Part shown: one piece after another, positions 1 through 10,803 of the stretch
Layout of the letters: every line of letters starts with the position of its first letter
How positions within the stretch are numbered: position 1 is the stretch's first letter
From: Archegozetes longisetosus
Taxonomy: Eukaryota; Arthropoda; Arachnida; Sarcoptiformes; Trhypochthoniidae
Length of the DNA stretch: 64,000 nt
Direction: 5' to 3'
NCBI GenBank assembly: GCA_018873245.2
Contig: JAEMBT020000001.1
Coordinates: 10,326,220-10,390,219, forward strand
Translations under genes and position numbers: made by a program
Notes under the pieces: model-generated
Databases searched by the model: none
Seen by the model: only the letters and a program-made list of their open reading frames with translations
Told to the model about the DNA's origin: nothing

Positions 1-599
1 TTGTCAATAGAAAATTAACGAAAATATGAATTTAATTGCTTTACAAGAGAAAAAGCGAAAGCTTATTTGAAATTGAATTTTTTTTCGTTTATGATTCATA
101 TCGGGTTGAGTCCAAAATAGAACCTAATCTCTTGTTCGGTCTCTTCTTATATTGAGAAAACTCAATCTCAAAAATATCATTTTATGCTCTTATTAACTTC
201 ACAAGTATTTAATTTTTGATTACTTCTGACTTTTAGAGTCTGTTTTGAATAATCTAACGAAATGTGCATTCTGAAAATCAATACATGGTGTAACTTGCTC
301 TGAAGAAGTCTGAATTTTCAATGAAACACTTGAAATGATAATTGTTTCACATAAAAGTTTCTAAACATTATTTGAATTTAGGATTTTATATCAAATTCAA
401 ACGTTGGAGTTTGATTTCCCCTGGAAATCAAGGTTTTAGAGCTATATCCTTGCAAAAAATTCTTTTCTAAACATAATTTCCCAGAAAATACTATAACAAT
501 TTTATTTTTTTATCGCTTTTTGAAAAACTAAATTATAATTTTGTCTCTTCCACTCATTAATATATAGTTATCTGTTACGCATATGTCAATTGAAATCAT
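1..599 (+). other. Upstream flank of peptide gene 1
   Basis: No gene seen. The sequence is homologous to 7500-8060 (plus) and 10970-11580 (minus), which lie in the same position ahead of other peptide genes. It is conserved upstream DNA of the repeat unit rather than independent coding sequence. Confidence 0.7.
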
Positions 600-607
600 A
601 TTATAAA

Positions 608-712
608 CAATGATGAGCAGTGCTCGAGCATTCGGTGCTCGATGGCGAGCACGAGCACTGAGCGCTTCAATTTTGCCGAGCATGAGCGCGTGCTCGAGCA
701 CGCTCATCATTG
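608..712. mobile_element. 105-bp hAT-type MITE next to the TATA box of peptide gene 1
   Basis: The termini are inverted repeats beginning CAATGATGAGC and ending GCTCATCATTG, continued by a GTGCTCGAGCA-like inner repeat. The element is flanked by a perfect 8-bp duplication ATTATAAA (600-607 and 713-720), the hAT hallmark. Paralogous blocks (8060, 10960) lack it, showing an empty site. The interior is GC-rich and largely self-complementary, with no coding capacity. Confidence 0.88.
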
Positions 713-727
713 ATTATAAATATAACG
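713..727 (+). promoter_or_regulatory. Probable TATA box of peptide gene 1
   Basis: ATTATAAATATAACG lies about 155 bases before the start codon and recurs at the same place in the other copies (about 8061 plus; minus-strand equivalents near 10963). Half of it is the target duplication of the adjacent MITE, so the insertion left the box intact on the gene side. The transcription start is not determined. Confidence 0.45.
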
Positions 728-777
728 TTTCTTCAAAAACGAAGATACAATTATATTTAGTTTAGCCTTCAAAAGTT

Positions 778-804
778 AGAGAACAAAAAGATATTTGCTC
801 TCTC
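778..804 (+). promoter_or_regulatory. Conserved inverted repeat in the peptide-gene leader
   Basis: An AGAGAAC...GCTCTCT inverted repeat sits 70-100 bases before the ATG. It is cleaner ahead of gene 5 (8126-8151, AGAGAACA / TGTTCTCT) and recurs ahead of the minus-strand copies. It could be a dyad binding site or a leader hairpin; which one is not visible from sequence. Confidence 0.4.
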
Positions 805-874
805 GAACTTTTTTAAAATTATAATTTCCATTATATTTAAAACAGAGTAACAATTTGATTTAAGAAAAATAGTG

Positions 875-1060
875 ATGAATTTCACCAAATTGATAACTAA
901 GTTACTAACATTCTGTTTTATGTTTGTACTTATACTAACATCAGGTTATGTGGAATGTCAGCGAAGACGTGGTTCTCGAAGATATGGAAATGTTTATCCG
1001 TTTATTTATGTTCCACGTTATTCAAGAATTTCTCAACCATTTAGATATAGATATGGTTAA
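875..1060 (+). CDS. Small secreted Arg/Tyr-rich peptide, copy 1
   Basis: 61 residues, single exon. Residues 1-28 form a signal peptide (MNFTKLITKLL, then a hydrophobic core, then SGYVEC). Val at -3 and Cys at -1 suit signal-peptidase cleavage before QRRRGSRRYG. The predicted 33-residue mature chain has 9 Arg, 6 Tyr and no acidic residues or Lys, and ends FRYRYG. The start is the ATG at 875, in the same context (AAATAGTGATG) as the other copies. I do not recognise the family. Composition suggests an antimicrobial, venom/saliva or structural peptide, and a terminal Gly allows C-terminal amidation; these are inferences. Its closest relative is the minus-strand copy at 10618-10803. Confidence 0.75.
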   Translation: MNFTKLITKLLTFCFMFVLILTSGYVECQRRRGSRRYGNVYPFIYVPRYSRISQPFRYRYG

Positions 1061-1069
1061 AAATTAATA

Positions 1070-2219
1070 AAACCAAGTATTTCATCAATTAAATCGTAGA
1101 AATGATTAATTATTTGAAACTTTTTTTATTCTAAATATGATGTCTTAATCCTTCTTCCATAAAAATATTTTATTTTGAATTTTAAAACACCTTATTTCCC
1201 TTTATAAAACTAAGTTTTATTTATATAATTTAATAGAAATTAACAATTCGTGTGACAAAATTCCGTAAATCCCAGAAAAATGTAATGGGTATCTATATCT
1301 TAATGAGTTCATCAAAATAATAAATAAATAAATAAATAGTTTAAATTGATGCTGTATGATCTTTATTTGCATGGAAAAAGTTAATGAAAATCTGTATTAT
1401 CGCTGCTTAGTTTTCCATTGTGTTAAAACATTTTCAGGAGTTCATTGATCAACATGCAAACCGAATTATAATTTCATTGATGTCTTAAAGAAATTATTAA
1501 AAAAAATATAGTTAAAATATTTAGAAATTATTCGTTTCATGTTCAATAGTTTATCAAAGGCAACTTAAGCTAATTTTTAATCAAATAACTATTTTAAGAA
1601 AATTAGGTAAAATACTTAATAAAATTTTTGTTTCAGTTAACATATGACATAAATAGTTTAAATCTCAAGTTTGGAAGGCGAAAAGTACTTTTTAAATATT
1701 TGAAAGACAAATGGGTTTATAGAATACAAAATATGAAGTTTAACCTAATAATAATACTAATACTAAATATTTATATCTAGTCATTCTTCCTGCTATGATT
1801 ATAAACCTCTGTGTAAGTTAAATGTCGTTTAAAACTGAATCATAGTCTACGCTTTTTTCACTTTAATGCTTTCAAAACACTAATGGCTTTTAAACATTCA
1901 CTAAGTCTTTTAAAATGTTTGAGTATCTCAAATATAAAATGTTAAAGAAAAGCCTCTAAGAAAATTGAAACTATAAACGCCATATTGAAGTTTAAGCAAT
2001 ATTTATACATAAATCTGGTAAATATATTCTCACGAGGGTCATTAATAATTGTATTATGATTTAAAATGCAAAGAAACTCGAGTGATAATAATTTACTTAA
2101 CCATTAGTAAATGCATTTGCCTTAACTTCCGAGTATAAAATACTTGTATTTAATTAGAAGTGCAATAAACAAAGTTTTTTCTTCTTATTAATTTAGTTCG
2201 ATAAAGATATGTTAATTTT
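1070..2219. repeat. 3' flank of peptide gene 1, one arm of an inverted repeat
   Basis: No gene seen. 1070-1740 is inverted at about 2840-3660, for example TTAAATTGATGCTGTATGAT at 1360 against its complement near 3190. The whole stretch recurs inverted at 9470-10600. It contains a short (AAAT)n run at 1318-1336. It is conserved noncoding DNA between tail-to-tail peptide genes. Confidence 0.7.
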
Positions 2220-2704
2220 TAAAATTTTATAATAATGTTGTAAGTGCAACTTCCTCTTCTGGATTGAGTAGAATGCACTTTTCCTTTAATTTCGCACACT
2301 TATTCAAGAAAAAGAATGAACACAACAGGGCTTTACATCGAATTGCTTTATTGCATTTCACAAAATATGTACATTAGACCAGCCATTCTTGAGCTGGACA
2401 CAAACACGAATTCCCTCCCAACATCTCAAACGACCCTTTAAATACGTTTGAAATTGAAGCCAAAATCACGTGTTTATTGGATGTTATTTGCTGATCATTA
2501 GTTGCTGACTAGCTACATGATCAACTATAGGAACTCAAAAATCACTTATTGATTAGTGACTGGTGAGTTGTTTACACACGTGTTTCTGAATCCGAAAATA
2601 GCCCGAATTGAGAAAAACGTTTGTTTATAGTTTAAAATTTAGACAGGATCTTGAGTCCTATAAATAATTGATAACTTGTCAGTGCGAAATATTTTATGCA
2701 CTCA
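2220..2704. other. About 480-bp insertion found in only one of two paralogous spacers
   Basis: The inverted copy of this spacer joins directly near 9460-9480, while here about 480 bases separate the matching flanks (TTAATTTAGTTCGAT on the left, ATATTCATAAATATTCTAAA on the right). The extra DNA has no open frame and no clear terminal repeats. It is probably an old mobile-element insertion or, less likely, a deletion in the other copy. Confidence 0.5.
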
Positions 2705-3714
2705 GAATATATTCATAAATATTCTAAACTATAATACAAAATGATTAGAAATTGATGATTAGTACTAGGTTAGCTTTCTATTAAATCAAATTTTTAACAG
2801 AATATAAAATATGATTACACTTTAGTTTTCTGATGTAATAAAAACGTACTTTTCGCCTTCCAAGTCTGAGATTTAACCTATTTATATGATGTGTTAAATG
2901 AAACAAAAATTTTATTCAATATTTTACCTAAGTTTCTTAAAATAGTTATCTGATTAAAAATTAGCTTAAGTTACCTTTGATAAACTATTAAACATGAAAC
3001 AAATAATTTCTAAATGTTTTAACTATATTTTTCCTTAATAATTTCTTTAAGATATCAATCAATTTATAATTCGGTTTGCATATTGATCAATAAACTCCTA
3101 AAAATGTCTTAACACAGTGATAAATGAAGCAGTGAAAATACAGATTTTTATTAAGTTTTTTCATGCAAATGAAGATCATACAGCATCAATTTAAACTATT
3201 TATATATTTTGATAAACTATTGAATATAAACTGAATAATTTTTAGATGTTTTAACTAGTTTTCCTTAATACTTTCTTCAAAAAGTTAATCAATTCATAGA
3301 TCGGTTTGAACATTGACTAGTGAGATTACGAAAATATTTTTAGCACGGTGAAAGATAAAGTAATGAAACTACAGAAATTCATTTATTTTTTCAATATAAA
3401 TAAAGATTATACAGTATCAATTTAAATCATTTATTTATTTTTTTATTTTGAAGAACTCATTAAGAACCAAATACATTATCTTGGGATCCACAAGATTTTT
3501 ATATGTGACGTGAGTTGTTAATTTCTATCCAATTACATAAATAAACTTAAAGTTTATATCAGAAAATAAGGTGCTTTAAAACTTAAAGATAATGTGTTTT
3601 GTGAAAGGCATCATATTTCGAGTAAGAAAAGTTTCAAATAATTAGTCATTTCTACGATTTAACCGAAAAAATATTTGTACTCATTAAATAATAATCATAT
3701 ATTGAGTGACGTGA
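2705..3714. repeat. Inverted 3' flank of peptide pseudogene 2
   Basis: No gene seen. This is the mirror of 1070-1740 and is repeated in direct-complement form at 8440-9450. It forms the second arm of the left-hand palindrome. Confidence 0.7.
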
Positions 3715-3855
3715 AATAAATACAATCAACGGAAATCTATATCCATATGTTCGAGGAACACATCTTCACTGACATTCCACGTAACCTGATGTTAATATAA
3801 GTGCAAACATTAAACAGAATGCTAGTAAATTAGTTATCAATTTGGTGAAATTCAT
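3715..3855 (-). pseudogene. Small secreted peptide, copy 2 (stop at codon 30)
   Basis: The ATG at 3855 opens an intact family signal peptide (MNFTKLITNLLAFC...VEC), then Gln, then TGA where the family has CGA (Arg). The stop is at 3766-3768, exactly at the predicted start of the mature peptide. The frame beyond it still reads VPRTYGYRFPL, clearly homologous to copy 5 (8224-8382). A single C-to-T change explains the loss. A 29-residue secreted stub could be made, but function is doubtful. Confidence 0.75.
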
Positions 3856-4033
3856 CACTATTTTTCTTAAATCATAAGTTGTTATTCTGTTTTAAATACA
3901 ATTGAAATTATCATTTAAAAAAACTTTGAGAGAACAAATGTCTTTTTGTTCTCTAACTTTTGACGGCTAAACTAAATATGATTGTATCTTCGTTTTTGAA
4001 GAAGCATTATGTTTATATGATTTTAATTGACAT

Positions 4034-4466
4034 TAGGGTGACCAAGTCAAAAACTGTTAAATGCGGAAAAAAAATTTTGGCCCCCTTATAAAATTTTTTT
4101 AAAAAGTTTTAATCTGATTTAAGTTATAAATCACAGTTTGAAATAACAACTATTTGAAATATAAACTAAAGATTTGATTGAGAACTGCACTTTATAAGAG
4201 TCACACACGATGGGAATGAAAACAAGGAATCAGATAGCGGATTAAAACACTTTTTATATAAAGACTTCCACATATTTTAAGATAAGAAACGTGTTTGCAA
4301 TAAAATTCCATTATTTGCGTTACATAAAAACATACAGTGGAAATTTGTTTAGATAAATCTTAAAATGTATGATATTTTCCGTCCCGCAGAAGGTGCAATC
4401 TGTATGTGGGACACAACTCTTAAATGTGGGACAATCCCGCACAATACGGGACACCTGGTCACCCTA
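4034..4466. mobile_element. hAT-type element with TAGGGTGACCA ends
   Basis: Left end TAGGGTGACCAAGTC, right end CACCTGGTCACCCTA. The interior contains GTGGGACAATCCCGCACAATACGGGACA. These termini are typical of hAT (Charlie-like) nonautonomous elements. No matching 8-bp flanking duplication is visible; the paralogous block homology stops at its left edge, so a rearrangement probably removed one flank. A related element lies at 36669-37184. Confidence 0.65.
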
Positions 4467-5149
4467 TCTTTATATGAAGGCAACGTTTCCAAAAGGGCTT
4501 ATATCCAAAAAATGCGAAACGAAGAAAAACACAAAAAACGTTTTAAAAGTTTATTTCTCGTTCAATCTGTTTGAAGTCCTGTTTTTATTTAAAAGATAGG
4601 AAAACGTGGCCAGAAAAATGTAGTTAGAAAAATCAAAATTAATTAGAAAACTTTCAATTAATGAAAATATTTTCGGATATAAGACCTTTTGGAATTAAAG
4701 CAAACTTTTATTACAAAAGGTCTTAAATCCAAGTGAGAAGGGGAAAAGCTAACACAAAATTAGTTAGTTTTTATTTTTCTAAACTTTAATTGTTCATTCA
4801 TTAAACGATTAACTTCTATTTTTTGATGAAATTTGCTCTAATATCAAAGTTTAAAATGAATTTTTATAAAAATTAAATTGAATAACAAGAAATGTTTTGC
4901 CTGCCCTCGTGTGGTAGAAACAATAAATTTTGTCATTTTTCTGGTTTTTAATTGATCTAAATGGGATATAAGTTCTTTTAAAAATTAATTGCCGATGGAT
5001 TTAAGCCGATGGAAAAACTTAATTTTTGATCTCATTCTTTCACAAGATTTAGACATTTCAGAGAATTTCAAACCTTTTTTTTCAAATTCCACGTATCTAA
5101 ATGTATAAGAATGAATGTGTAACTCAGTTTTAAAAATTTTGGCGTTTAA
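4467..5149. other. Spacer, no gene seen
   Basis: AT-rich, no convincing frame. It contains a short hairpin at about 4674-4731 (GATATAAGACCTTTTG against CAAAAGGTCTTAAATC) with a 25-base loop, possibly a very small inverted-repeat element. It separates the left palindrome from the large one. Confidence 0.5.
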
Positions 5150-5922
5150 GCTTTTTTGGAAAAAAAGCCTTCATATAAAGAGAGAAAACTAATGAAATAA
5201 TATAATTTCATTGATTTATATGGGAAAAATGAAAGCTTATTTAAAATAAAATTTTTCTCTCCTTTAATTCATATCCGATTGAGTTCAAAATAGAGTCCAC
5301 TATCTTCTTCGATTTCTTCTTATTTTGACAAAACTATTTCTTGATCTCAAAATTATCATTTTGAGCTCTTAGTAACTTAATAGAAATTTAATTTGCGACT
5401 TTTGGAGTTCTTCTGAATAATCTATCGAAATGTGCACTGACAAATTCAATACGTAATCAAATTTTCTTCGAAGAAGTTTGAATTTTCAATGAAACACTTG
5501 AAATGATAATTGTTTCACATAAAAGTTTCTAAACATTATTTGAATTTCTGATTTCTTATCAAAGTCGAACACCAGGATTTGATTTCCCCTTGAAATCAAA
5601 GTTTTAGAGCTATATCCTTGCAAAAATACTTTTAAAGTAATATCCCGGAAAATACTACGAAAATGTATTATTTATCCCACTTTAAAAATTTAAGTATTAT
5701 ATTCTCTTGTCCTCACATTAATATATAGTTATCTGCTACACACAAGTCAATTAATATCATATCGTTGTAAGTATAATGCTTCTTCAAAACGAAGATACTA
5801 TCATATTTGGTTTAGCCGTCAAAACTTAAAGAGAAATATTTGTTCTTTCAATGTTCTTTCTAAATGATAATTTCAATTATATTTAAAACAGAATAACAAC
5901 TTATGATTCAAGAAAAGTAATA

Positions 5923-6099
5923 ATGAAGTTCACTAAATTGATAAATAAATTACTGGTATTCAGTTTAATATTTATACTTATATTAACATCAAGTCATGTG
6001 GAATGTCGGCGAAGTTATTCGGGATCAAGGTGTAATCGACGAAGATGCAGTTCGCGATACTATTCTTTTCCTATATATGCCGTACATAGATATGGCTAG
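5923..6099 (+). CDS. Small secreted Arg/Tyr-rich peptide with CysX4Cys, copy 3
   Basis: 58 residues. The signal peptide is residues 1-28 (MKFTKLINKLLVFS...HVEC). The mature part begins RRSYSGSRCNRRRCSSRYY and ends VHRYG. Two cysteines four residues apart (CNRRRC) could close one small disulfide loop. It is strongly cationic with no acidic residue after cleavage. The mirror copy at 12969-13139 is nearly identical as far as RCSSRYY and differs only at the tail. It has the same upstream block as the other copies (5150-5920). Function unknown; the family is inferred from the shared signal peptide and promoter. Confidence 0.72.
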   Translation: MKFTKLINKLLVFSLIFILILTSSHVECRRSYSGSRCNRRRCSSRYYSFPIYAVHRYG

Positions 6100-6379
6100 A
6101 TCCACTCTCCCTGGCTACTAAACTTTATTTTTTGTCGCTTTTTGGAAACATGATAAAATTTTTTTCTTTTCCATACGTGAATATATAATTATCAGTTATA
6201 TGCATGTCAATTAAAATCATATAAATATAATGCTTCTTCAAAAACGAAGATACGATCATATTTAGTTTAGTCATCAAAATTTAGAGAAAAAAATATTTAT
6301 ACTCTCAATATTATTTCTTAAATTACATTTCAATTTATATTTAAAACAGAATAACATGTAACTTAATAAAAAAAAAGTG

Positions 6380-6496
6380 ATGTTTTCCCCCAAATTATTA
6401 ACTAACTTACAAATGTTCAGTTTAATACTAGTACTAATGCTAACATCAAGTCAAATCAAGTGTCACCGAAGTTGTTATCTGTGGAGATGTAGATGA
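6380..6496 (+). CDS. Short CysX4Cys secreted peptide, copy 4
   Basis: 38 residues: MFSPKLLTNLQMFS, hydrophobic core, SSQIKC, then HRSCYLWRCR and a stop. The family signal peptide and CysX4Cys spacing (CYLWRC) are kept, but the mature part is only about 10 residues. Its mirror at 12530-12688 carries a stop inside the signal peptide. The upstream 250 bases match the family leader. It may be a truncated relic or a genuinely short peptide. A Tc1-like MITE fragment begins about 100 bases downstream. Confidence 0.5.
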   Translation: MFSPKLLTNLQMFSLILVLMLTSSQIKCHRSCYLWRCR

Positions 6497-6589
6497 CCAA
6501 GATCTGGTGTGCGAATTTATTATTTTCGAAAAAGTTAGACAGAAATTTAGCTCAGCTTTGTTAATCAAACTTAACCTTATTATGGGTTA

Positions 6590-6898
6590 TTGGGATTATA
6601 TACCTCGCGACAAAAAAATCTGGAAAAAGTTTATAATGAAAGTTACCATATATTGACAAAAAATTTACCACAAGAATGCATTTGATTCTAATAATTACAG
6701 CTAAAAATAAATAACAATTAAATTCTGTCTCCATCTGCAACTATAAGCTTTTCAGTGCGTTCTTTGATACTTCTGTAAAACGACCCCTATACTCCTAATC
6801 ATAAATTGTCTCATATTTTGTTCATTTTCGCGACCCACAGTTAAAATTTTTCTGGCTCTTCTTTATTAATAATATCCTTTATTGTTCTCCATAAGGAT
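6590..6898 (+). mobile_element. Truncated Tc1/mariner-like MITE
   Basis: Starts CCTCGCGACAAAAAAATC and runs with clear homology to the fuller copies at 21503-21880 (plus) and 14138-14514 (minus). It stops short of the far terminal repeat, at GGATGATATTTGAAAATA. The mirrored copy in the right palindrome arm (about 12170-12475) is truncated at the same place, so insertion and truncation predate the palindrome. Confidence 0.75.
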
Positions 6899-7500
6899 GA
6901 TATTTGAAAATATATGATAGGCAGGGTTCGGCAATGTTCTTACTATTGGATATGTTTAAATGCGAAATCTTAATGTTGTGGACAATGATTGCATGCAACT
7001 TATCGCATGAAAAAATTTCATGTCATTTTGCTGGCGATCTCATTGCGTTGCGTCGCATCGCATCGCATGAAAATTGTACTGCTATGGACTCAGCTTTTGG
7101 AATAGTAAGGACATATCAAATTTTTCAATTTCAAGATTACGAGTGATGGCAAATTAAAACTTTGTGCATATTTTTTAAAATTTTTAATTCAATTTTAAGC
7201 AAGAAAATAAATAAAACTTTAGATATAAAAATTTTAGGAATTAATAAATACAATTACTTCGCTGATGACATTGAGCAAACAATTAAATATTATGAGCTTT
7301 TATCAGTTAAAATATTAAGCTTTTTACGCCCTCCTTCTCTTACGAAAATATTTTTTTGTTATAAATTTTAAATTATACAATTGGTTTGAAATAAACAATT
7401 AGTTAAACAATTAAATCTTCCTGATTCCCGAGAAAAATACATTTGATTACTATAAATGATAAAAAGTTCATATAAATAAATAGATATGATCTTTAGATTT
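6899..7500. repeat. Left-arm spacer, mirrored at 11580-12170
   Basis: No gene seen. It begins near GGCAGGGTTCGGCAATGTTC, which resembles a hAT-type terminus, and contains a GCATCGCATCGCATG run. The matching right-arm sequence reads the complement with scattered differences. Short open frames here are not conserved between the two arms. Confidence 0.6.
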
Positions 7501-8223
7501 GTCAAAATAAAATTAACGAAAATAAGAAGTTTAATTGCTTTAGGAGAGAAAAAGTGAAAGCTTATTTGAAATTAAATTTTTCTTAGTTTATAATTCATAC
7601 CTTGTTGAGTTCAAAATAGAGTTCAATCTCAAAAATATCCTTTTATGCTCTTATTAACTTCATTAGTATTTAATTTATAATTACTTCTGACTTTTAGAGT
7701 CTATTTTGAATAATCTAACGATATGTGCGTTCAGAAACTCAATTCATAGTGTAACTTTCTCTGAAGAAGTCTGAATTTTCAATGAAACACTTGAAATGAT
7801 AATTGTTTCACATAAAAGTTTCTAAAATTATTTGAATTTATGATTTCTTATCAAAGTCTAACGTCGGGTTTGATTTACCCTGGAAATCAAAGTTTTAGAG
7901 CTATATCCTTGCAAAAATTACTTTTTTAAACATAATTTCCCGGAAAATACTATAAAAAAACTTTATTTTCTTATAGCTTTTTAAAAAATAAATTATATTT
8001 CTGTCTCTTCCACTCATTAATATATAGTTATCTGTTATACATTTGTCAGTTAAAATCATATCATTATAAATATAACGTTTCTTCAAAAACGAAGACAATC
8101 ATATTTAGTTTAGCCGTCAAAAGTTAGAGAACACAAAGACATTTGTTCTCTCAACGATTTTCAAATGATAGTTTCAATTATATTTAAAACAGAATAACAA
8201 CTTGTGATTTAAGGAAAATAGTG

Positions 8224-8382
8224 ATGAATTTCACCAAATTGATAACTAATTTACTAGCATTCTGTTTGATGTTTGTACTTATATTAACATCAAGTCATGT
8301 GAAATGTCAGCGAAGACATGGTTCTCGAACATATGGATATAGTTTTCCGTTGCTTGTATCAATTGAGTCAAACCATAAGTAA
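8224..8382 (+). CDS. Small secreted peptide, copy 5, tail replaced by a hairpin
   Basis: 52 residues. The signal peptide MNFTKLITNLLAFC...HVKC is followed by QRRHGSRTYGYSFPLLV, homologous to the sequence after the stop of pseudogene 2. The last residues (about SIESNHK) come from an inserted inverted repeat that starts at 8367 and supplies the stop codon. The GlyX4Gly core (GSRTYG) replaces CysX4Cys. The Arg/Tyr-rich YG tail of other members is lost, so this copy may be nonfunctional or altered. Confidence 0.55.
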   Translation: MNFTKLITNLLAFCLMFVLILTSSHVKCQRRHGSRTYGYSFPLLVSIESNHK

Positions 8383-8438
8383 TTGCAAACTTTTTCATAA
8401 TAAAACATGAAAAAGTTTGTAATTACTTATGGTTTGAC
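8367..8438. repeat. 72-bp near-perfect hairpin interrupting peptide gene 5
   Basis: Two 32-base arms (8367-8398 and 8407-8438) are complementary with one mismatch and separated by AATAAAAC. The homologous minus copy (3715-3760) lacks it, so it is an insertion or a palindrome-extension event. It overlaps the stop codon of copy 5. Confidence 0.85.
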
Positions 8439-8439
8439 C

Positions 8440-10600
8440 TAATATTTTACGTCACTCAATATATGATTATTAATTAATGAATACATGTATTTTTCGGTTA
8501 AATCGTAGAGATGATCAAGTATTTGAAACTTTTCTTACTCGAAATATCATGTCTTACACAAAATATATTATCTTTAGGTTTTAAAGCACCTTATTTTCTG
8601 TTTTAAAATTAAGTTTAATTTATGTAATTAGATAGAAATTAACAACTCACGTCACATATAAAAATCTTGTGGATCCCAAGATAATGTATTTGATATCTAC
8701 TATATATCTTAATGAGTTCTTCGAAATAAAAAAATAAATAATTTAAATTAATACTGTATAATCTTTATTTATATTGAAAACTAAATGAATTTCTGTAGTT
8801 TCATTACTTTATCATTCACCGTGCTAAAAATATTTTCGTAATCTTACTAATCAATGTTCAAACCGATCTATGAATTGATTAACTTTTTGAAGAAAGTATT
8901 AAGGAAAACTAGTTAAAACATCTAAAAATTATTCAACTGATATTCAATAGTTTATCAAAATATATAAATAGTTTAAATTGATGCTGTATGATCTTCATTT
9001 GCATGGAAAAACTTAATGAAAATCTGTATTTTCGCTGCTTCATTTTCCACTGTGTTAAAACATTTTCAGGTGTTTATTGACCAATATGCAAACCGAATTA
9101 TGAATTAATTTATATCTTAAAGAAACTATTAAAGAAAAATATAGTTAAAACATCTAGAAATTATTCGTTTTATATTCAATAGTTTATCAAAGGCACTTAA
9201 GCTAATTTTTAATCAGATAACTATTTTAAGAAACTCAGGTAAAATATTGAATAAAATTTTTGTTTCATTCATCACTTCATATAAATAGTTGAAATCTGAG
9301 GCTTGGAAGGCGAAAAGTATTTTTTATTACATGAGAAAAATAAAGTGTAACTATATTTTATATTCTGTTAAAAATTTAATTCAATAGAAAGCTACCCTAA
9401 TACTAATCATCAATTTCTTATCATTTTATATTATGGTTTAGAATATTTATGAATATATTATTGTAACAATTCAACAAGCAACATATTAATCGAACTAAAT
9501 TAATGAGAAGAAAAACTTTTGTCTATTGGACATCTAATCAAATACAAATATTTTATACTCGGAAGTTATAGACAAATGCATTTATCAATTGTTAAGTAAA
9601 TTATTATCACTCGAATTGCTTTGCATTTTAAATCATAATACAATCATTATGACCCTCACGAGAATATACTTTCAAGATTTATGTGTAAATATTGTTTACA
9701 ATTCAATATGGCGTCTATCGTTTCAATTTTCTTAGAAGCTTTTCTTTAACATTTTATATTTGAGATACTCAAGCATATTAAAAAACCTAATGAATGTTTA
9801 AAAGCCAATAGTGTTTTGAAAGCATTGAAGTGAAAAAGCGTAGACTCTCATTCGGTTTTAAACAACATTTGACTTACACAGAGGTTTATAATCATTGTAG
9901 GAATAGTGATTAGATATAAATCTTTAGTATTAGTATTAGGCTTAACTTCATATTTTGTATTCTATAAGCCCATTAGTCTTCCGAATATTTAAAAAAAAGT
10001 ACTTTCCGCCTTCCAAAGACGGAATTTAAACTATTTATATGATGTGTTAAATGAAATAAAAATTTTATTTAATACTTTACCTAAGTTTCTTAAAATAGTT
10101 ATTTGATTAAAAATTAGCTTAAGTTACCTTTGATAAACTATTGAACATGAAACGAATATTTCTAGATGTTTTAACTATACTTTTCCTTAATAATGTCTTT
10201 AAGATATTAATGAATTTATAATTCGGTTTGCATGTTGATCAATAAACTCCTGAAAATGTCTTAACACAGTGAAAAATGAAGCAGCGAAAATACAGATTTT
10301 CATTTTTCCATGCAAATGAAGATTACACAACATCAATTTAAACTATTAATTAATTAATTTATTTTAATGAACTCATTAAGATATAAATACTAAATACATT
10401 TTTCTGGTATTTACGGAATTTTGTCACACGAATTGTTAATTTCTATTTAATTATATAAATAAAACTTAGTTTTATAAAGGGAAATAAGATGTTTTAAAAT
10501 TGAAAGATAAAATATTTTTGTGAAAGAAGGATAAAGACAACATATTTAGAATAAGAAAAGTTTCAAATAATTAATCGTTTCTACGACTTAACTGATGAAA
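8440..10600. repeat. Centre of the large palindrome, no gene seen
   Basis: 8440-9450 complements 2705-3720 and 9470-10600 complements 1070-2215, the two halves also being inverted to each other. It holds AT-rich noncoding DNA only. The symmetry point of the large palindrome falls close to 9460-9530. Confidence 0.75.
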
Positions 10601-10617
10601 TACTTTATTATTAATTT

Positions 10618-10803
10618 TTAACCATATCTATATCTAAATGGTCGAGAAATTCTTGAATAACGTGGAACATAAGTCAACTGAACAACATTTCCATATCTTC
10701 GATGACCACGTCTTCGTTGACATTCCACATGACTTGATGTTAATAAAAGTACAAACATCGAACAGAATGCTAGTAACTTAGTTATCAATTTGGTGAAATT
10801 CAT
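10618..10803 (-). CDS. Small secreted Arg/Tyr-rich peptide, copy 6
   Basis: 61 residues, ATG at 10803, same length as copy 1. The signal peptide MNFTKLITKLLAFC...HVEC is followed by a 33-residue mature chain beginning QRRRGHRRYGNVV and ending SRPFRYRYG, with 10 Arg and no acidic residue. It differs from copy 1 at about five signal and six mature positions, three of them clustered where copy 1 has YPFIY. The core is GlyX4Gly. Both being open at full length argues that the pair is under some constraint. Confidence 0.75.
   Translation of the reverse strand: MNFTKLITKLLAFCSMFVLLLTSSHVECQRRRGHRRYGNVVQLTYVPRYSRISRPFRYRYG

Noticed and set aside
4365-4599. Two overlapping plus frames of 69 and 76 codons
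   Set aside because: They span the right end of the hAT-type element and its flank; no conserved content and no copy in paralogous blocks.
6904-7371. Plus frames of 80 and 69 codons in the palindrome arm
   Set aside because: The mirrored arm (11700-12165) does not keep the frame, so they are not under protein constraint.
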